Positions 44,790 to 54,939 of a DNA stretch of 64,000 bases are shown here, piece after piece. The stretch's first letter is position 1. Every line of letters begins with the position of its first letter. Under the pieces are notes generated by a model. That model had not been told where the DNA came from. It worked only from the letters and a program-made list of their open reading frames with translations, and ran no database searches. Source of the stretch: Salinimonas iocasae (lineage in GTDB: Bacteria > Pseudomonadota > Gammaproteobacteria > Enterobacterales > Alteromonadaceae). A program made the translations under genes and the position numbers. The DNA lies in NCBI RefSeq assembly GCF_006228385.1, contig NZ_CP039852.1, positions 496,001-560,000 of the forward strand. Direction: 5' to 3'.

Positions 44790-46439
44790 ATGTTGAATAA
44801 TAAACACACATTTTGTGGTAAAGCAGTAGTTGCATCGTTAACCCTTTTAAGTGCATCAGTCACAGCTGCGGTTAACAATGGTCCGGTTAAGGTCACAGAA
44901 CCCGCGTCATCATCGCAAGCCGGCCAGCTACAAAATGTTCTTTCCCAGAAGTTATCGCTGGTTCAAGACGAACAGCGTTATATCGTGAAGTTCAAGCAGA
45001 CGGGATCTGCTGCAATGAAGGGCAAAGATAAAGCTAACAAAGGCCCGAATGAAAACGCTGCTGATGCTGCGTTTGATGCGATTGCAGCCAAAAACATTCT
45101 GAAAAATGCAGGCGCCAAGCCGCACAAAGTACTGGGCAAACATAAAATGGTTGCCGCTTCTATGAGCAAATCAGTACTGAACAAGCTTCGCAAAAATCCA
45201 AACATCGAAGAAATTGCGGACGATCCAAAGCGTAGCCTGATGGCGCAAACCACGCCTTATGGCATCAACATGGTACAGGCCAGCCAGTTCGCACAAAGCG
45301 ACACAAGTGCGCGTCGCGTTTGTATTATCGATACAGGCTATAACCTGGGCCACAACGATTTGCCAGGTACTAACAATGGTTTGACTGGTAACGCGAATAA
45401 CTCAGGTGTAGGTAACTGGTATAACGATGGCAATGGCCACGGTACGCACGTAGCCGGTACTATCGCGGCGTATGACAATACGCAGGGCGTTGTGGGTGTT
45501 TATCCTGGCGTTAATATGCATATCGTTAAGATTTTTGACGATAACGGTAACTGGACGTATGCATCAGATATCATTGACGGTATTACGCAATGTCAGAACG
45601 CCGGTGCTAACGTAGTCAACATGAGTCTTGGTGGTGGTGGTTCATCATCAGCTGAAGGTTCTGCGATGCAGGGTTTTGTGGATGACGGAATGCTTCTGGT
45701 TGCAGCAGCTGGTAACGATGGTAACAGTACTAAATCTTACCCGGCTTCTTACAGCGCGGTTATGTCTGTAGCAGCAGTTGATTCTAATGAAAATCACGCG
45801 AGCTACTCACAGTACAACTCTGCGGTAGAAATCGCTGCTCCCGGTTCTTCTGTGTATTCAACGTATCCTGATAACTCGTATGCAACCCTAAACGGTACAT
45901 CAATGGCGACGCCACACGTTGCAGGTGCTGCGGCATTAGTATGGAGCTACTTCCCACAGTGTACCAACACGCAAATTCGTAGCGCTCTGAACGCTACTGC
46001 GAAAGACCGTGGTACATCAGGGCGTGATAACTATTATGGTTACGGTATCGTGAAGGTGTCTAATGCTGTTGATTACCTGAATACAAATGGCTGTGACGGC
46101 ACAGGTTCTGGCGGCGGTACTGGCGGTGGCGGCGTTGAGCCGGTATCAGGTCAGTTATCTAACCTGTCAGGAACAAGCGGTGCATGGGATCGTTACACGT
46201 GGGATATTCCTTCTGGCGTATCTACTATGACTGTTCGTATCTCAGGTGGTTCAGGCGATGCTGATCTGTATGTCAGATATGGTGCACAGCCTTCGACATC
46301 TACCTATGACTGCCGTCCTTATAAAAACGGCAACGATGAAGTATGTACATTCAGCAATCCTTCATCAGGTACATGGCACATCGGTTTACGTGGATATAGC
46401 GCGTATTCTGGCGTAACCATGAACTACAGCTACGAGTAA
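44790..46439 (+). CDS. Secreted subtilisin-like serine protease (S8) with PPC domain
   Basis: A 549-aa extracellular protease. Signal peptide about 1-27 (VVASLTLLSASVTAA); I9-type inhibitor prodomain about 45-150; S8 catalytic domain with Asp181 (CIIDTGYN), His220 (NGHGTHVAGT) and Ser371 (NGTSMATPHVAG); a Gly-rich linker (about 437-450); and a pre-peptidase C-terminal domain (about 452-549, SGGSGDADLYVRYG) with a Cys pair. It should be exported, with autocatalytic removal of the prodomain. It has its own promoter region and terminator and lies just before the ribosomal operon. Confidence 0.95.
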   Translation: MLNNKHTFCGKAVVASLTLLSASVTAAVNNGPVKVTEPASSSQAGQLQNVLSQKLSLVQDEQRYIVKFKQTGSAAMKGKDKANKGPNENAADAAFDAIAAKNILKNAGAKPHKVLGKHKMVAASMSKSVLNKLRKNPNIEEIADDPKRSLMAQTTPYGINMVQASQFAQSDTSARRVCIIDTGYNLGHNDLPGTNNGLTGNANNSGVGNWYNDGNGHGTHVAGTIAAYDNTQGVVGVYPGVNMHIVKIFDDNGNWTYASDIIDGITQCQNAGANVVNMSLGGGGSSSAEGSAMQGFVDDGMLLVAAAGNDGNSTKSYPASYSAVMSVAAVDSNENHASYSQYNSAVEIAAPGSSVYSTYPDNSYATLNGTSMATPHVAGAAALVWSYFPQCTNTQIRSALNATAKDRGTSGRDNYYGYGIVKVSNAVDYLNTNGCDGTGSGGGTGGGGVEPVSGQLSNLSGTSGAWDRYTWDIPSGVSTMTVRISGGSGDADLYVRYGAQPSTSTYDCRPYKNGNDEVCTFSNPSSGTWHIGLRGYSAYSGVTMNYSYE

Positions 46440-46459
46440 TATACTTAGCTAATATGATT

Positions 46460-46485
46460 AAGGCCGCATCTGCGGCCTTTTTTAT
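46460..46485 (+). terminator. Terminator of the subtilase gene
   Basis: AAGGCCGCA (46460-46468), loop TC, TGCGGCCTT (46471-46479), then a T-run. Strong, and it isolates the ribosomal operon. Confidence 0.92.
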
Positions 46486-46706
46486 GTGGATAATATAGTA
46501 TGCCCCTCCGATGGTTGTCATCAGCCATTGTGATTGTTAGTCTGTGCGGCCTCAAAGCTGAGCATTTTCGCACAAGAATATTGGCCGCTACGGTTCTTTT
46601 TCCCGCAGCTGTCACTCACATTTCACTGGCCATCGGCCGGCCGTAAAAAATACACGGTATCGCCTAAAAATAATTCAAAATTGGCCTATCGTTACCCTAT
46701 CTTTTC

Positions 46707-46715
46707 TGTTATCAT
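46707..46715 (+). promoter_or_regulatory. Extended -10 promoter of the rplN operon, GC-rich discriminator
   Basis: TGTTATCAT (TGn-TATCAT) at 46707-46715 is followed by TTCGCGCCC, a GC-rich discriminator of the type seen at stringently controlled ribosomal promoters. It would give a leader of about 100 bases before rplN. The rest of the 46486-46819 gap holds no gene. Confidence 0.6.
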
Positions 46716-46745
46716 TTCGCGCCCTTTTTATGGGGGTATGTATAT

Positions 46746-46770
46746 AAAAGCAACAGCAGTTGTTGCTTTT
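46746..46770 (+). promoter_or_regulatory. Hairpin in the rplN operon leader
   Basis: AAAAGCAACA (46746-46755) and TGTTGCTTTT (46761-46770) form a perfect 10-bp stem with a 5-base loop GCAGT, ending in TTTT, about 50 bases before rplN. It looks like a possible attenuator or a protein-binding leader. It is too AT-rich to be a certain terminator. Confidence 0.5.
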
Positions 46771-46819
46771 AGCAGCTAAACGACTCGAAAGAGTCTTAAT
46801 TTATCAGCGGAGCACTAAC

Positions 46820-47188
46820 ATGATCCAAATGCAAACTAACCTGGACGTTGCAGATAACAGCGGCGCTCGCAGGGTTCAGTGTATTAAGGTTCTGGGTGGC
46901 TCGCATCGCCGTTATGCAGGTATCGGTGACATCATCAAAGTTACCGTCAAGGAAGCAATTCCTCGCGGTAAAGTTAAAAAAGGTGACGTACTGAGCGCAG
47001 TGGTGGTGCGTACTAGAAAAGGCGTTCGTCGTGCAGATGGTTCTACCATCCGTTTCGATAATAACGCGGCTGTTTTGTTGAATGCCAACAAACAACCAAT
47101 TGGTACGCGTATCTTTGGACCGGTTACCCGTGAGCTGAGAAGTGAAAACTTCATGAAAATCATCTCATTGGCCCCAGAGGTACTATAA
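46820..47188 (+). CDS. rplN: 50S ribosomal protein L14
   Basis: Component of the large subunit near the L19 and factor-binding region. ATG 46820 gives the standard [19 protein letters not shown] and 122 aa; the longer upstream frame is not used. AGCGGAGC acts as ribosome binding site. It opens the spc operon here without rpsQ or rpmC before it. Confidence 0.98.
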   Translation: MIQMQTNLDVADNSGARRVQCIKVLGGSHRRYAGIGDIIKVTVKEAIPRGKVKKGDVLSAVVVRTRKGVRRADGSTIRFDNNAAVLLNANKQPIGTRIFGPVTRELRSENFMKIISLAPEVL

Positions 47189-47200
47189 GGAGTCACGATA

Positions 47201-47515
47201 ATGGCTAGAAAAATTCGTCGTGATGATGAAGTAGTCGTATTAGCGGGTAAAGATAAAGGTAAACAAGGCAAAGTCCTTAAAGTACTGACATCTGATGACC
47301 GTGTAGTTGTAGAAGGCGTAAATCTTTCTAAGAAACACCAAAAGCCTAACCCTCAACTGGGTGAGCCAGGTGGTATCGTAGAAAAAGAAGCTTCTATTCA
47401 CATTTCTAATGTTGCGATTGTTAACCCGGCAACGGGTAAAGCGGATCGTATTGGTTTCCGTACTGAAGACGAGAAGAAAGTTCGTTTCTTCAAGTCGAAC
47501 GGTGAACTTGTTTAA
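47201..47515 (+). CDS. rplX: 50S ribosomal protein L24
   Basis: A KOW-domain assembly initiator of the large subunit. The 104-aa protein has [18 protein letters not shown] (KOW) and [15 protein letters not shown]. It follows rplN by 12 bases with AAGGAG as ribosome binding site. Confidence 0.98.
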   Translation: MARKIRRDDEVVVLAGKDKGKQGKVLKVLTSDDRVVVEGVNLSKKHQKPNPQLGEPGGIVEKEASIHISNVAIVNPATGKADRIGFRTEDEKKVRFFKSNGELV

Positions 47516-47531
47516 TTAATTGGAGAGTACG

Positions 47532-48071
47532 ATGGCGAAACTGCATGATTTCTATAAAGAAACAGTAGTAGCTGAACTTGCGAAGCAGTTCGGGTACAAA
47601 AGCGTCATGCAAGTCCCTCGGATTGAAAAGATCACCCTGAACATGGGTCTGGGTGAAGCAGTTGCTGACAAGAAGGTGCTTGAAGCTGCGACCGCCGATA
47701 TGGCGTCAATCGCAGGTCAAAAGCCGGTTGTTACAGTTGCTAGAAAATCAGTAGCGGGCTTCAAAATCCGTGAAGGTTATCCGATTGGCTGTAAAGTAAC
47801 CCTGCGCGGCGAACGTATGTGGGAATTCCTTGAGCGTTTGGTATCAATCGCTATCCCGCGTATTCGCGACTTCCGTGGATTGAATCCTAAGTCTTTCGAC
47901 GGACGTGGTAACTACAGTATGGGCGTGCGTGAGCAAATCATTTTCCCTGAAATCGATTTCGATAAAGTGGATAAGGTTCGTGGTATGGATATTACTATCA
48001 CTACCAGTGCCGACAATAATGAAGAAGCACGTGCTCTGCTGGACGCGTTTAACTTCCCATTCAAAAAGTAA
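47532..48071 (+). CDS. rplE: 50S ribosomal protein L5
   Basis: L5 binds 5S rRNA in the central protuberance. ATG 47532 ([13 protein letters not shown]), behind TGGAGAG, gives 179 aa; an upstream in-frame start at 47520 is spurious. The conserved [12 protein letters not shown] and [16 protein letters not shown] are present. In E. coli the junction here is the S8 translational repressor site; the bases are similar, but I did not fold them. Confidence 0.98.
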   Translation: MAKLHDFYKETVVAELAKQFGYKSVMQVPRIEKITLNMGLGEAVADKKVLEAATADMASIAGQKPVVTVARKSVAGFKIREGYPIGCKVTLRGERMWEFLERLVSIAIPRIRDFRGLNPKSFDGRGNYSMGVREQIIFPEIDFDKVDKVRGMDITITTSADNNEEARALLDAFNFPFKK

Positions 48072-48084
48072 GGGGTGTAGGGTT

Positions 48085-48390
48085 ATGGCAAAAGAATCAA
48101 TGAAGGCTCGTGAAGCTAAGCGTGAAAAGCTTGTTGCTAAGTACGCTGAAAAGCGCGCCGCACTTAAAGCGATTATCAGCGACGTTAACGCTTCTGAAGA
48201 AGAGCGTTGGGACGCTGTTCTGAAGCTACAACAACTACCACGTGATTCATCCAGAGTTCGTCAGCAAAACCGCTGCCGCATTACTGGTCGTCCACATGGT
48301 TACCTACGCAAATTCGGTCTTAGCCGTATCAAGCTGCGTGAAGCAGCGATGCGCGGTGAAGTCCCTGGCTTGAAAAAAGCCAGCTGGTAA
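48085..48390 (+). CDS. rpsN: 30S ribosomal protein S14 (zinc-free type)
   Basis: A 101-aa S14 ([20 protein letters not shown]) with the C-terminal [19 protein letters not shown]. It has no CxxC pairs, so it is the long, zinc-independent form. The true start at 48085 lies within a longer open frame that overlaps rplE and is not translated. Confidence 0.98.
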   Translation: MAKESMKAREAKREKLVAKYAEKRAALKAIISDVNASEEERWDAVLKLQQLPRDSSRVRQQNRCRITGRPHGYLRKFGLSRIKLREAAMRGEVPGLKKASW

Positions 48391-48403
48391 GGAGTAGCTG
48401 ATA

Positions 48404-48796
48404 ATGAGCATGCAAGATCCTATCGCGGATATGTTTACCCGCATCCGTAACGGCCAGATGGCACAGAAAGTTTCTGTGGCTATGCCATCTTCTAAACTGC
48501 GCACTGCTATCTGTGGTGTTCTGAAAGAAGAAGGTTATATCACTGACTTCGCTGTTTCTGGTGACGTTAAGCCTGTTTTGGAAGTAGAACTTAAGTACTT
48601 CGAAGGCAAGCAAGTAATTGACACTATTGAACGTGTAAGCCGTCCTGGTCTGCGCATCTATAAGAAAAAAGATGAGCTGCCAAAAGTAATGGGTGGTCTA
48701 GGCGTAGCTATCGTGTCGACTTCTAAAGGTGTGATGACTGACCGTGCTGCGCGTAAAGCAGGCATGGGCGGTGAGATCATCGGTTATGTTGCGTAA
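48404..48796 (+). CDS. rpsH: 30S ribosomal protein S8
   Basis: S8 organises the central domain of 16S rRNA and represses the spc operon. 130 aa, with [18 protein letters not shown] and the C-terminal [20 protein letters not shown]. It follows rpsN with GGAG upstream. Confidence 0.98.
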   Translation: MSMQDPIADMFTRIRNGQMAQKVSVAMPSSKLRTAICGVLKEEGYITDFAVSGDVKPVLEVELKYFEGKQVIDTIERVSRPGLRIYKKKDELPKVMGGLGVAIVSTSKGVMTDRAARKAGMGGEIIGYVA

Positions 48797-48810
48797 TCGG
48801 AGGAGTTGAA

Positions 48811-49344
48811 ATGTCACGAGTAGCAAAAGCCCCGGTAGACATCGCATCAGGCGTAGAAATTTCTATCTCTGGTCAGGATGTAACCGTTAAAGGTAAGAAT
48901 GGCACTTTGACACGCACTTTCAACGAAGCCGTTGAAGTGGTTCAGGAAGAAAACCAGCTTAAAGCACTACCTCGCGAAGGTTTTGCTGAAGCATGGGCGC
49001 AAGCAGGTACTGTACGTGCGCTTCTGAACAGCATGATTCAAGGTGTTACACAAGGTTTTGAGAAAAAGCTTCAGTTAAACGGTGTTGGTTACCGTGCGCA
49101 AGCACAAGGTAGCAAGCTTAACCTGACACTGGGTTTCTCTCATCCTGTTGCATACGAAATGCCTGAAGGCATTACGGTTGAAACTCCTAGCCAAACTGAA
49201 ATCGTCGTCAAAGGCGCCGATAAGCAGGTGGTAGGACAGGTTGCGGCGAACATCCGTGCATATCGTCCACCAGAGCCTTACAAAGGCAAAGGTATTCGTT
49301 ATGCCGATGAGTATGTACGTCGTAAAGAAGCTAAGAAAAAGTAG
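48811..49344 (+). CDS. rplF: 50S ribosomal protein L6
   Basis: L6 lies near the sarcin-ricin loop. 177 aa, two homologous domains, with the C-terminal signature [28 protein letters not shown] precedes the start. Confidence 0.98.
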   Translation: MSRVAKAPVDIASGVEISISGQDVTVKGKNGTLTRTFNEAVEVVQEENQLKALPREGFAEAWAQAGTVRALLNSMIQGVTQGFEKKLQLNGVGYRAQAQGSKLNLTLGFSHPVAYEMPEGITVETPSQTEIVVKGADKQVVGQVAANIRAYRPPEPYKGKGIRYADEYVRRKEAKKK

Positions 49345-49356
49345 GTGGGTGATACG

Positions 49357-49710
49357 ATGGATAAGAAAGCAGCTCGCTTGCGTCGCGCAACTCGCGCACG
49401 CGCTAAATTTCGTGAACTGGCCGCGCATCGCTTGGTTGTAAACCGTACACCTCGCCACATTTATGCTCAGCTTATCGCCGCAGGCGGTGCTGAAGTATTG
49501 GCGGCAGCTTCTACCGTTGAAAAAGATCTGGCTAAAGATCTGAAATCAACAGGCAATGCTGAAGCAGCGGCAGTTGTTGGTAAAGTTATCGCAGAGCGTG
49601 CAAAAGAGAAAGGCATTGAACAAGTGGCTTTCGATCGCAGCGGTTTCAAATACCACGGTCGTGTTAAAGCATTAGCTGATGCAGCTCGCGAAGCTGGCCT
49701 TCAGTTCTAG
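49357..49710 (+). CDS. rplR: 50S ribosomal protein L18
   Basis: L18 binds 5S rRNA. ATG 49357 ([20 protein letters not shown]) gives 117 aa; an earlier GTG adds four residues not found in homologues. Ends in [18 protein letters not shown] as usual. Confidence 0.98.
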   Translation: MDKKAARLRRATRARAKFRELAAHRLVVNRTPRHIYAQLIAAGGAEVLAAASTVEKDLAKDLKSTGNAEAAAVVGKVIAERAKEKGIEQVAFDRSGFKYHGRVKALADAAREAGLQF

Positions 49711-49719
49711 GAGTTTATA

Positions 49720-50220
49720 ATGGCTAAACAAGATGTTCAAAACGGTGATATGCTGGAAAAATTGATCGCTGTAAACCGCGTTTCTAAAGTGGTTAAAGGT
49801 GGTCGAATCTTCAGTTTCACTGCATTGACGGTAGTGGGTGACGGCAATGGTCGCGTTGGTTTTGGTTACGGTAAAGCACGTGAAGTGCCAGCCGCAATCC
49901 AAAAAGCAATGGAAAAGGCTCGCCGTAACATGGTAACTGTTGACCTTAAAGGTCACACGTTGCAGCACCCAATCAAAGGTCGTCACTCTGGCTCTAAAGT
50001 TTACATGCAGCCTGCATCAGAAGGTACTGGTATTATCGCCGGTGGTGCAATGCGTGCGGTACTTGAAGTAGCTGGTGTACAAAACGTACTTTCAAAATGT
50101 TACGGCTCGACTAACCCAATGAACGTTGTTCGCGCAACGATCAATGCACTAACAGAGATGAATTCTCCTGCTGGTGTTGCTGCCAAGCGTGGGTTGTCAG
50201 TAGAAGAGATTTTGGGGTAA
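49720..50220 (+). CDS. rpsE: 30S ribosomal protein S5
   Basis: S5 contributes to decoding accuracy. 166 aa, with the N-terminal RNA-binding domain ([20 protein letters not shown]) and the C-terminal [19 protein letters not shown]. Confidence 0.98.
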   Translation: MAKQDVQNGDMLEKLIAVNRVSKVVKGGRIFSFTALTVVGDGNGRVGFGYGKAREVPAAIQKAMEKARRNMVTVDLKGHTLQHPIKGRHSGSKVYMQPASEGTGIIAGGAMRAVLEVAGVQNVLSKCYGSTNPMNVVRATINALTEMNSPAGVAAKRGLSVEEILG

Positions 50221-50226
50221 GCAAAC

Positions 50227-50406
50227 ATGGCAACGATTAAAGTAAAGCAAACGAAAAGTGCAATTGGCCGTCTGCCAAAGCACAAAGCAACGCTTAAAGG
50301 CCTAGGCCTTCGTAAAATCAACCATGTTCGCGAGTTGGAAGACACCCCAGCTGTTCGTGGCATGATCAACCGTGTTAATTACATGGTTGAAATCGTCGAG
50401 GAGTAA
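50227..50406 (+). CDS. rpmD: 50S ribosomal protein L30
   Basis: A 59-aa protein read directly: [20 protein letters not shown] at the start, with [21 protein letters not shown] following and a YMVEIVEE end. It lies 6 bases after rpsE and 3 bases before rplO, its usual place. Confidence 0.97.
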   Translation: MATIKVKQTKSAIGRLPKHKATLKGLGLRKINHVRELEDTPAVRGMINRVNYMVEIVEE

Positions 50407-50409
50407 GAC

Positions 50410-50844
50410 ATGCGTTTGAATGATATTTCTCCTGCTCCAGGAGCAAAAAGTTCTGGTAAGCGTGTTGGCCGTGGTATCGGCTCAGGTCTTGGTAAAACCG
50501 GTGGCCGTGGTCACAAAGGTCAGAAAAGCCGTTCAGGCGGTTCTGTGAAGCCAGGATTTGAAGGTGGTCAGATGCCAATTCAGCGCCGTCTGCCTAAATT
50601 TGGTTTCACATCTCGTAAGAGCATGGTCACAGACCAGGTTACGTTGACTGAAATCGCGAAGGTAGAAGGTGACACTGCATCTCTTGAGACTTTAAAAGCA
50701 GCGGGTATTGTGAAAAAGCATATCCAGTTTGTTAAAGTCGTTAAGAGCGGTGAAGCGTCACGCGCTGTAACGGTTAGCGGGTTAAAGGTTACAAAAGGCG
50801 CTCGCGAAGCGATTGAAGCTGCCGGCGGTAAAGTAGAGGAATAA
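50410..50844 (+). CDS. rplO: 50S ribosomal protein L15
   Basis: 144 aa. The basic Gly-rich N-terminus ([20 protein letters not shown]) and GFTSRKSM mark L15, which threads into the large subunit core. Followed 5 bases later by secY, as in E. coli. Confidence 0.98.
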   Translation: MRLNDISPAPGAKSSGKRVGRGIGSGLGKTGGRGHKGQKSRSGGSVKPGFEGGQMPIQRRLPKFGFTSRKSMVTDQVTLTEIAKVEGDTASLETLKAAGIVKKHIQFVKVVKSGEASRAVTVSGLKVTKGAREAIEAAGGKVEE

Positions 50845-50849
50845 GCTAG

Positions 50850-52169
50850 ATGGCTAAACCAGGATTGGATTCGGGCGCGAAAAGCGGCCTTAGTGAGCTT
50901 AAGGCGAGATTGTTGTTCGTATTCGGTGCGATCGTAGTATTCCGGTTGGGGTCTTATGTCCCGATTCCTGGAATTGATCCTGCGGTCCTGGCCGACTTGT
51001 TCGAGCAGCAGAAAGGTACCATCGTAGAAATGTTTAACATGTTCTCCGGTGGCGCTCTTGAGCGTGCATCCGTTCTGGCTTTGGGCATTATGCCATACAT
51101 TACTGCGTCCATTATTATGCAGTTGCTCACGGTGGTTCACCCACCGATGATGGAGCTTAAAAAAGAAGGCGAGGCAGGCCGTCGTAAGATCAGTCAGTAT
51201 ACGCGTTATCTGACGCTGATACTGGCTACTTTCCAAGCAATTGGAATCGCGACCAACCTGCCAAACCTGATTAATGGATTGGTGATAAGTCCTGGCTTCG
51301 GATTCTACTTTACAGCGGTAGTGAGCTTGGTCACAGGAACTATGTTCCTGATGTGGCTGGGTGAGCAAATTACTGAAAGAGGTATCGGTAACGGTATTTC
51401 TATCCTGATATTTGCTGGTATTGTTGCCGGTCTGCCAACAGCGATAGGTCAGACCGCGGAACAAGCAAGACAGGGTGATATTAACTTATTATTCCTGTTA
51501 TTGATTGGCGCCATCATTGTTGGCCTTATCTATCTGGTCGTGTTCGTTGAACGTGCACAGCGCCGGATTGTGGTAAACTACGCTAAACGTCAGCAGGGCC
51601 GTAAGGTTTATGCTGCGCAAAGCACTCATTTACCATTAAAGGTTAATATGGCTGGGGTTATCCCACCAATCTTTGCTTCCAGCATCATTCTGTTTCCCGG
51701 AACTATCGCAGGATGGTTCGGTCAGAATGAATCAACAGCTTGGTTGCAGGACGTAGCATTAATGCTGTCCCCTGGTCAGCCGCTGTACGTGATGCTTTAT
51801 GCAGCAGCGATTATTTTCTTCTGTTTCTTCTATACCGCGCTGGTATTCAATCCTCGCGATACAGCAGATAATTTGAAGAAGTCTGGTGCATTTATCCCTG
51901 GTATCCGTCCGGGTGAACAAACATCACGTTATATCGATAAGGTAATGACTCGCCTGACACTGGCTGGCGCTCTTTACATAACCTTTATTTGTTTGGTGCC
52001 TGAATTCATGCTAATTGCCTGGAATGTGCCGTTCTACTTCGGTGGTACGTCACTACTCATTATTGTGGTAGTTATCATGGACTTTATGGCGCAGGTACAG
52101 ACGCATCTGATGTCTAGTCAGTATGAGTCTGTTCTGAAGAAAGCTAATCTTAAAGGCTACGGCCGCTAA
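50850..52169 (+). CDS. secY: Protein translocase channel subunit SecY
   Basis: The 10-helix channel of the Sec translocon in the inner membrane. 439 aa, with the plug and lateral gate segments ([15 protein letters not shown]), the cytoplasmic loop [16 protein letters not shown], the pore region and the [18 protein letters not shown] loop, ending [10 protein letters not shown]. Its place after rplO and before rpmJ is conserved. Confidence 0.98.
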   Translation: MAKPGLDSGAKSGLSELKARLLFVFGAIVVFRLGSYVPIPGIDPAVLADLFEQQKGTIVEMFNMFSGGALERASVLALGIMPYITASIIMQLLTVVHPPMMELKKEGEAGRRKISQYTRYLTLILATFQAIGIATNLPNLINGLVISPGFGFYFTAVVSLVTGTMFLMWLGEQITERGIGNGISILIFAGIVAGLPTAIGQTAEQARQGDINLLFLLLIGAIIVGLIYLVVFVERAQRRIVVNYAKRQQGRKVYAAQSTHLPLKVNMAGVIPPIFASSIILFPGTIAGWFGQNESTAWLQDVALMLSPGQPLYVMLYAAAIIFFCFFYTALVFNPRDTADNLKKSGAFIPGIRPGEQTSRYIDKVMTRLTLAGALYITFICLVPEFMLIAWNVPFYFGGTSLLIIVVVIMDFMAQVQTHLMSSQYESVLKKANLKGYGR

Positions 52170-52194
52170 GATTAGTGCACTACGGAGTGATGTA

Positions 52195-52308
52195 ATGAAA
52201 GTTCGTGCATCAGTAAAGAAGATTTGCCGTAACTGTAAAGTCATCAAGCGCAACGGTGTTGTGCGTGTGATTTGTACAGAGCCAAAGCATAAGCAAAGGC
52301 AAGGCTAA
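52195..52308 (+). CDS. rpmJ: 50S ribosomal protein L36 (zinc-binding form)
   Basis: A 37-aa protein read directly: [20 protein letters not shown], then [17 protein letters not shown]. Cys11, Cys14, Cys27 and His32 form the zinc site, so this is the zinc-containing paralogue. CGGAG precedes the start. It closes the spc operon. Confidence 0.97.
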   Translation: MKVRASVKKICRNCKVIKRNGVVRVICTEPKHKQRQG

Positions 52309-52345
52309 TCATAAAAACGCGGTAAATTCTTTTTGAATAGATTTT

Positions 52346-52370
52346 AAGCTGAGCCTGACAGGTTCAGCTT
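52346..52370 (+). promoter_or_regulatory. Hairpin between rpmJ and rpsM
   Basis: AAGCTGAGCCTG (52346-52357) and CAGGTTCAGCTT (52359-52370) form a near-perfect 12-bp stem (one G-U). No T-run follows, so it may be an RNA-processing or stabilising hairpin at the end of the spc transcript rather than a terminator. Confidence 0.55.
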
Positions 52371-52408
52371 AGTCTGTTACGTTAGAATGAACCTAATGTT
52401 GCAATTTA

Positions 52409-52480
52409 GTCGACGGGTAAGTATCCTATCGGGCTTTTTAGGCTGTCGACCAATATTAATATAGAGGAGTGCTGTTAATG
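52409..52480 (+). promoter_or_regulatory. S4-binding alpha-operon leader (Alpha_RBS type)
   Basis: GTCGAC (52409-52414) pairs with GTCGAC (52445-52450), enclosing GTAAGTATCCTATCGGGCTT and TTTAGG. The core AGTATCCT...CGGGCTTTT matches the E. coli alpha-operon leader, where S4 binds a pseudoknot overlapping the rpsM start and represses translation. GAGGAG and the ATG follow. Fold inferred from this resemblance. Confidence 0.8.
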
Positions 52481-52834
52481 GCCCGTATCGCTGGCATTAA
52501 CATTCCTGAACACAAGCACACTGTAATCGCGCTTCAAGCGATTTATGGTGTAGGCGCAACTCGTGCTAAAGAGATCTGTGCTAACGCTGGTGTTGCAGAA
52601 TCAACAAAAATCAAAGACCTTGACGAAGCGACTGTAGAGAAGCTGCGTGAAGAAGTCGGTAAATTCATGGTTGAAGGTGATCTTCGCCGTGATATCTCCA
52701 TGAGCATCAAACGTTTGATGGACCTGGGTTGCTTCCGTGGTATACGCCACCGTCGTAGCTTGCCTCTACGTGGTCAGCGCACTAAAACAAATGCGCGTAC
52801 CCGTAAAGGTCCTCGTAAGCCAATCAAGAAGTAA
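52478..52834 (+). CDS. rpsM: 30S ribosomal protein S13
   Basis: S13 contacts the P-site tRNA and L5. ATG 52478 gives the standard [20 protein letters not shown] and 118 aa; earlier in-frame codons are not used. Ends in [17 protein letters not shown]. First gene of the alpha operon, under the S4 leader. Confidence 0.98.
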   Translation: MARIAGINIPEHKHTVIALQAIYGVGATRAKEICANAGVAESTKIKDLDEATVEKLREEVGKFMVEGDLRRDISMSIKRLMDLGCFRGIRHRRSLPLRGQRTKTNARTRKGPRKPIKK

Positions 52835-52851
52835 GCGGGGGAGTATAAGTT

Positions 52852-53244
52852 ATGGCTAAACAACCAACTCGTACAACGCGTAAACGCGCTAAACGTCAGG
52901 TTGCAGACGGAATGGCTCATATCCATGCGTCTTTCAACAACACGATTGTGACTATTACTGACCGTTCTGGTAACGCTCTGGCATGGGCAACATCTGGTGG
53001 TTCAGGTTTCCGTGGTTCACGTAAATCTACCCCTTTTGCTGCACAGGTTGCTGCTGAGCGTGCAGGTGTTGCTGCACAAGAATACGGTCTGAAAAACCTA
53101 GAAGTATTTGTTAAAGGTCCAGGTCCAGGCCGTGAGTCTGCGATCCGTGCACTTAACGCTACTGGTTATAAGATCACAAACATTACCGATGTGACCCCTA
53201 TTCCTCACAACGGTTGTCGTCCACCGAAAAAACGTCGCGTTTAA
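52852..53244 (+). CDS. rpsK: 30S ribosomal protein S11
   Basis: 130 aa, platform protein of the small subunit. Contains [20 protein letters not shown] and the C-terminal [20 protein letters not shown]. The Asn-Gly (HNGC) site known for isoaspartate formation in E. coli S11 is present. Confidence 0.98.
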   Translation: MAKQPTRTTRKRAKRQVADGMAHIHASFNNTIVTITDRSGNALAWATSGGSGFRGSRKSTPFAAQVAAERAGVAAQEYGLKNLEVFVKGPGPGRESAIRALNATGYKITNITDVTPIPHNGCRPPKKRRV

Positions 53245-53268
53245 TCGACGGACAGTTGGAGAAAGAAC

Positions 53269-53889
53269 ATGGCAAGATATTTGGGTCCAAAACTCAAACT
53301 TAGCCGTCGCGAAGGAACCGACCTGTTCCTGAAAAGCGGCGTTCGCGCAATCGATTCAAAATGTAAAATCGATACAGCGCCTGGTCAACACGGTGCCCGT
53401 CGTGGCCGTCTGTCTGACTACGGTGTTCAGCTGCGTGAAAAGCAAAAAGTTCGTCGTATGTATGGCGTTCTGGAAAAACAATTCCGCAACTACTATAAAG
53501 AAGCTGCACGTATTAAAGGCAACACAGGTGAAAACCTGCTTCAGCTTTTAGAGCAGCGTCTGGATAACGTAGTTTATCGTATGGGATTCGCCAGCACTCG
53601 TGCAGAAGCACGTCAGCTGGTTAGCCACAAAGCGATCATGGTAAATGGCCGTTGTGTGAACATTCCATCATTTAACGTTTCTGCCGAAGACGTGGTTTCT
53701 GTTCGTGAAAAAGCTAAAAAGCAAGCGCGTATCGTTGCTGCTTTAGAATTGGCTGACCAACGTGAGAAGCCAACCTGGATAGAAGTTGACAGCAATAAAA
53801 TGGAAGGCACGTTCAAACGCGTTCCTGAAAGAACTGACCTGTCTGCTGATATTAACGAACAGTTGATCGTCGAACTTTACTCTAAGTAA
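53269..53889 (+). CDS. rpsD: 30S ribosomal protein S4
   Basis: 206 aa, primary 16S binding protein and autoregulator of the alpha operon. It starts [20 protein letters not shown] and has the S4 RNA-binding domain ([20 protein letters not shown]). It carries no N-terminal zinc cysteines. Confidence 0.98.
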   Translation: MARYLGPKLKLSRREGTDLFLKSGVRAIDSKCKIDTAPGQHGARRGRLSDYGVQLREKQKVRRMYGVLEKQFRNYYKEAARIKGNTGENLLQLLEQRLDNVVYRMGFASTRAEARQLVSHKAIMVNGRCVNIPSFNVSAEDVVSVREKAKKQARIVAALELADQREKPTWIEVDSNKMEGTFKRVPERTDLSADINEQLIVELYSK

Positions 53890-53911
53890 AGCTAACTAAA
53901 GAGGAAGCATT

Positions 53912-54898
53912 GTGGGTTCTGTGACTGAATTCCTAAAACCGAGATTAGTTGAGATCGAGAACGTTTCTCCTACTCGTGCCAAAGTAACTTTGGAACCGCT
54001 GGAGCGTGGCTTCGGTCATACTCTGGGTAACGCCCTGCGTCGCATTTTACTGTCATCCATGCCTGGATGTGCAGTAACCGAAGTTGAAATTGATGGCGTA
54101 CTACACGAGTACAGCACCAAAGAAGGTGTGCAAGAAGACGTCATCGAAATCTTGCTGAATCTGAAGGGTTTAGCAGTTCGTCTTGAAGGCAAAGACGAAG
54201 CTACGTTAACGATAGTGAAGTCTGGCGCTGGCCCTGTTGTTGCTGGTGATATTCAGCATGATGGTGATGTAGAGATTGTGAATCCTGACCACGTAATTTG
54301 TACGTTGACTGGCGAAACTGAAATCAGTATGCGCATCAAGGTAGAAATGGGCCGTGGTTACATTCCAGCTTCTACCCGTCGCTCCTCAGAAGATGATGAT
54401 CGTCCAATTGGTCGTTTGTTAGTTGATGCTTCATTCAGCCCCGTTGAGCGTATTGCATACACTGTTGAGTCTGCTCGTGTTGAACAGCGCACAGACTTAG
54501 ACAAGCTAATCATCGACATGGAAACAAATGGTACTCTGGATCCTGAAGAAGCGATCCGCCGTTCAGCAACGATTCTTGCTGAGCAGTTAGATGCCTTTGT
54601 TGACCTGCGCGATGTGTCAGAGCCAGTACAGAAAGAAGAGAAGCCGGAGTTCGATCCGATTCTACTTCGCCCTGTAGATGATCTGGAACTGACAGTACGT
54701 TCTGCAAACTGCTTGAAAGCGGAAGCTATCCAGTACATTGGTGACCTGGTTCAGCGCACTGAGGTAGAGCTACTTAAAACGCCAAACCTTGGTAAAAAAT
54801 CGCTAACTGAAATCAAAGACGTGTTAGCCTCTCGTGGTCTATCTCTGGGTATGCGCCTGGAAAACTGGCCACCAGAGAGCATCGCTGACAAAGATTAA
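53912..54898 (+). CDS. rpoA: RNA polymerase alpha subunit
   Basis: 328 aa starting at GTG 53912 ([18 protein letters not shown]) behind GAGGAAG. The N-terminal dimerisation domain, linker (about 235-248) and C-terminal domain with [18 protein letters not shown] are intact; the last contains the residues that bind UP elements and activators. Same place as in E. coli. Confidence 0.98.
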   Translation: MGSVTEFLKPRLVEIENVSPTRAKVTLEPLERGFGHTLGNALRRILLSSMPGCAVTEVEIDGVLHEYSTKEGVQEDVIEILLNLKGLAVRLEGKDEATLTIVKSGAGPVVAGDIQHDGDVEIVNPDHVICTLTGETEISMRIKVEMGRGYIPASTRRSSEDDDRPIGRLLVDASFSPVERIAYTVESARVEQRTDLDKLIIDMETNGTLDPEEAIRRSATILAEQLDAFVDLRDVSEPVQKEEKPEFDPILLRPVDDLELTVRSANCLKAEAIQYIGDLVQRTEVELLKTPNLGKKSLTEIKDVLASRGLSLGMRLENWPPESIADKD

Positions 54899-54939
54899 TC
54901 AGGTTTTTATCAAACTGATTTGTAGAGAAGGATAAAACT

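Noticed and set aside
50580..51464. 294-codon minus-strand frame over rplO and secY
   Set aside because: Antisense of two conserved genes; an artefact of their codon use.
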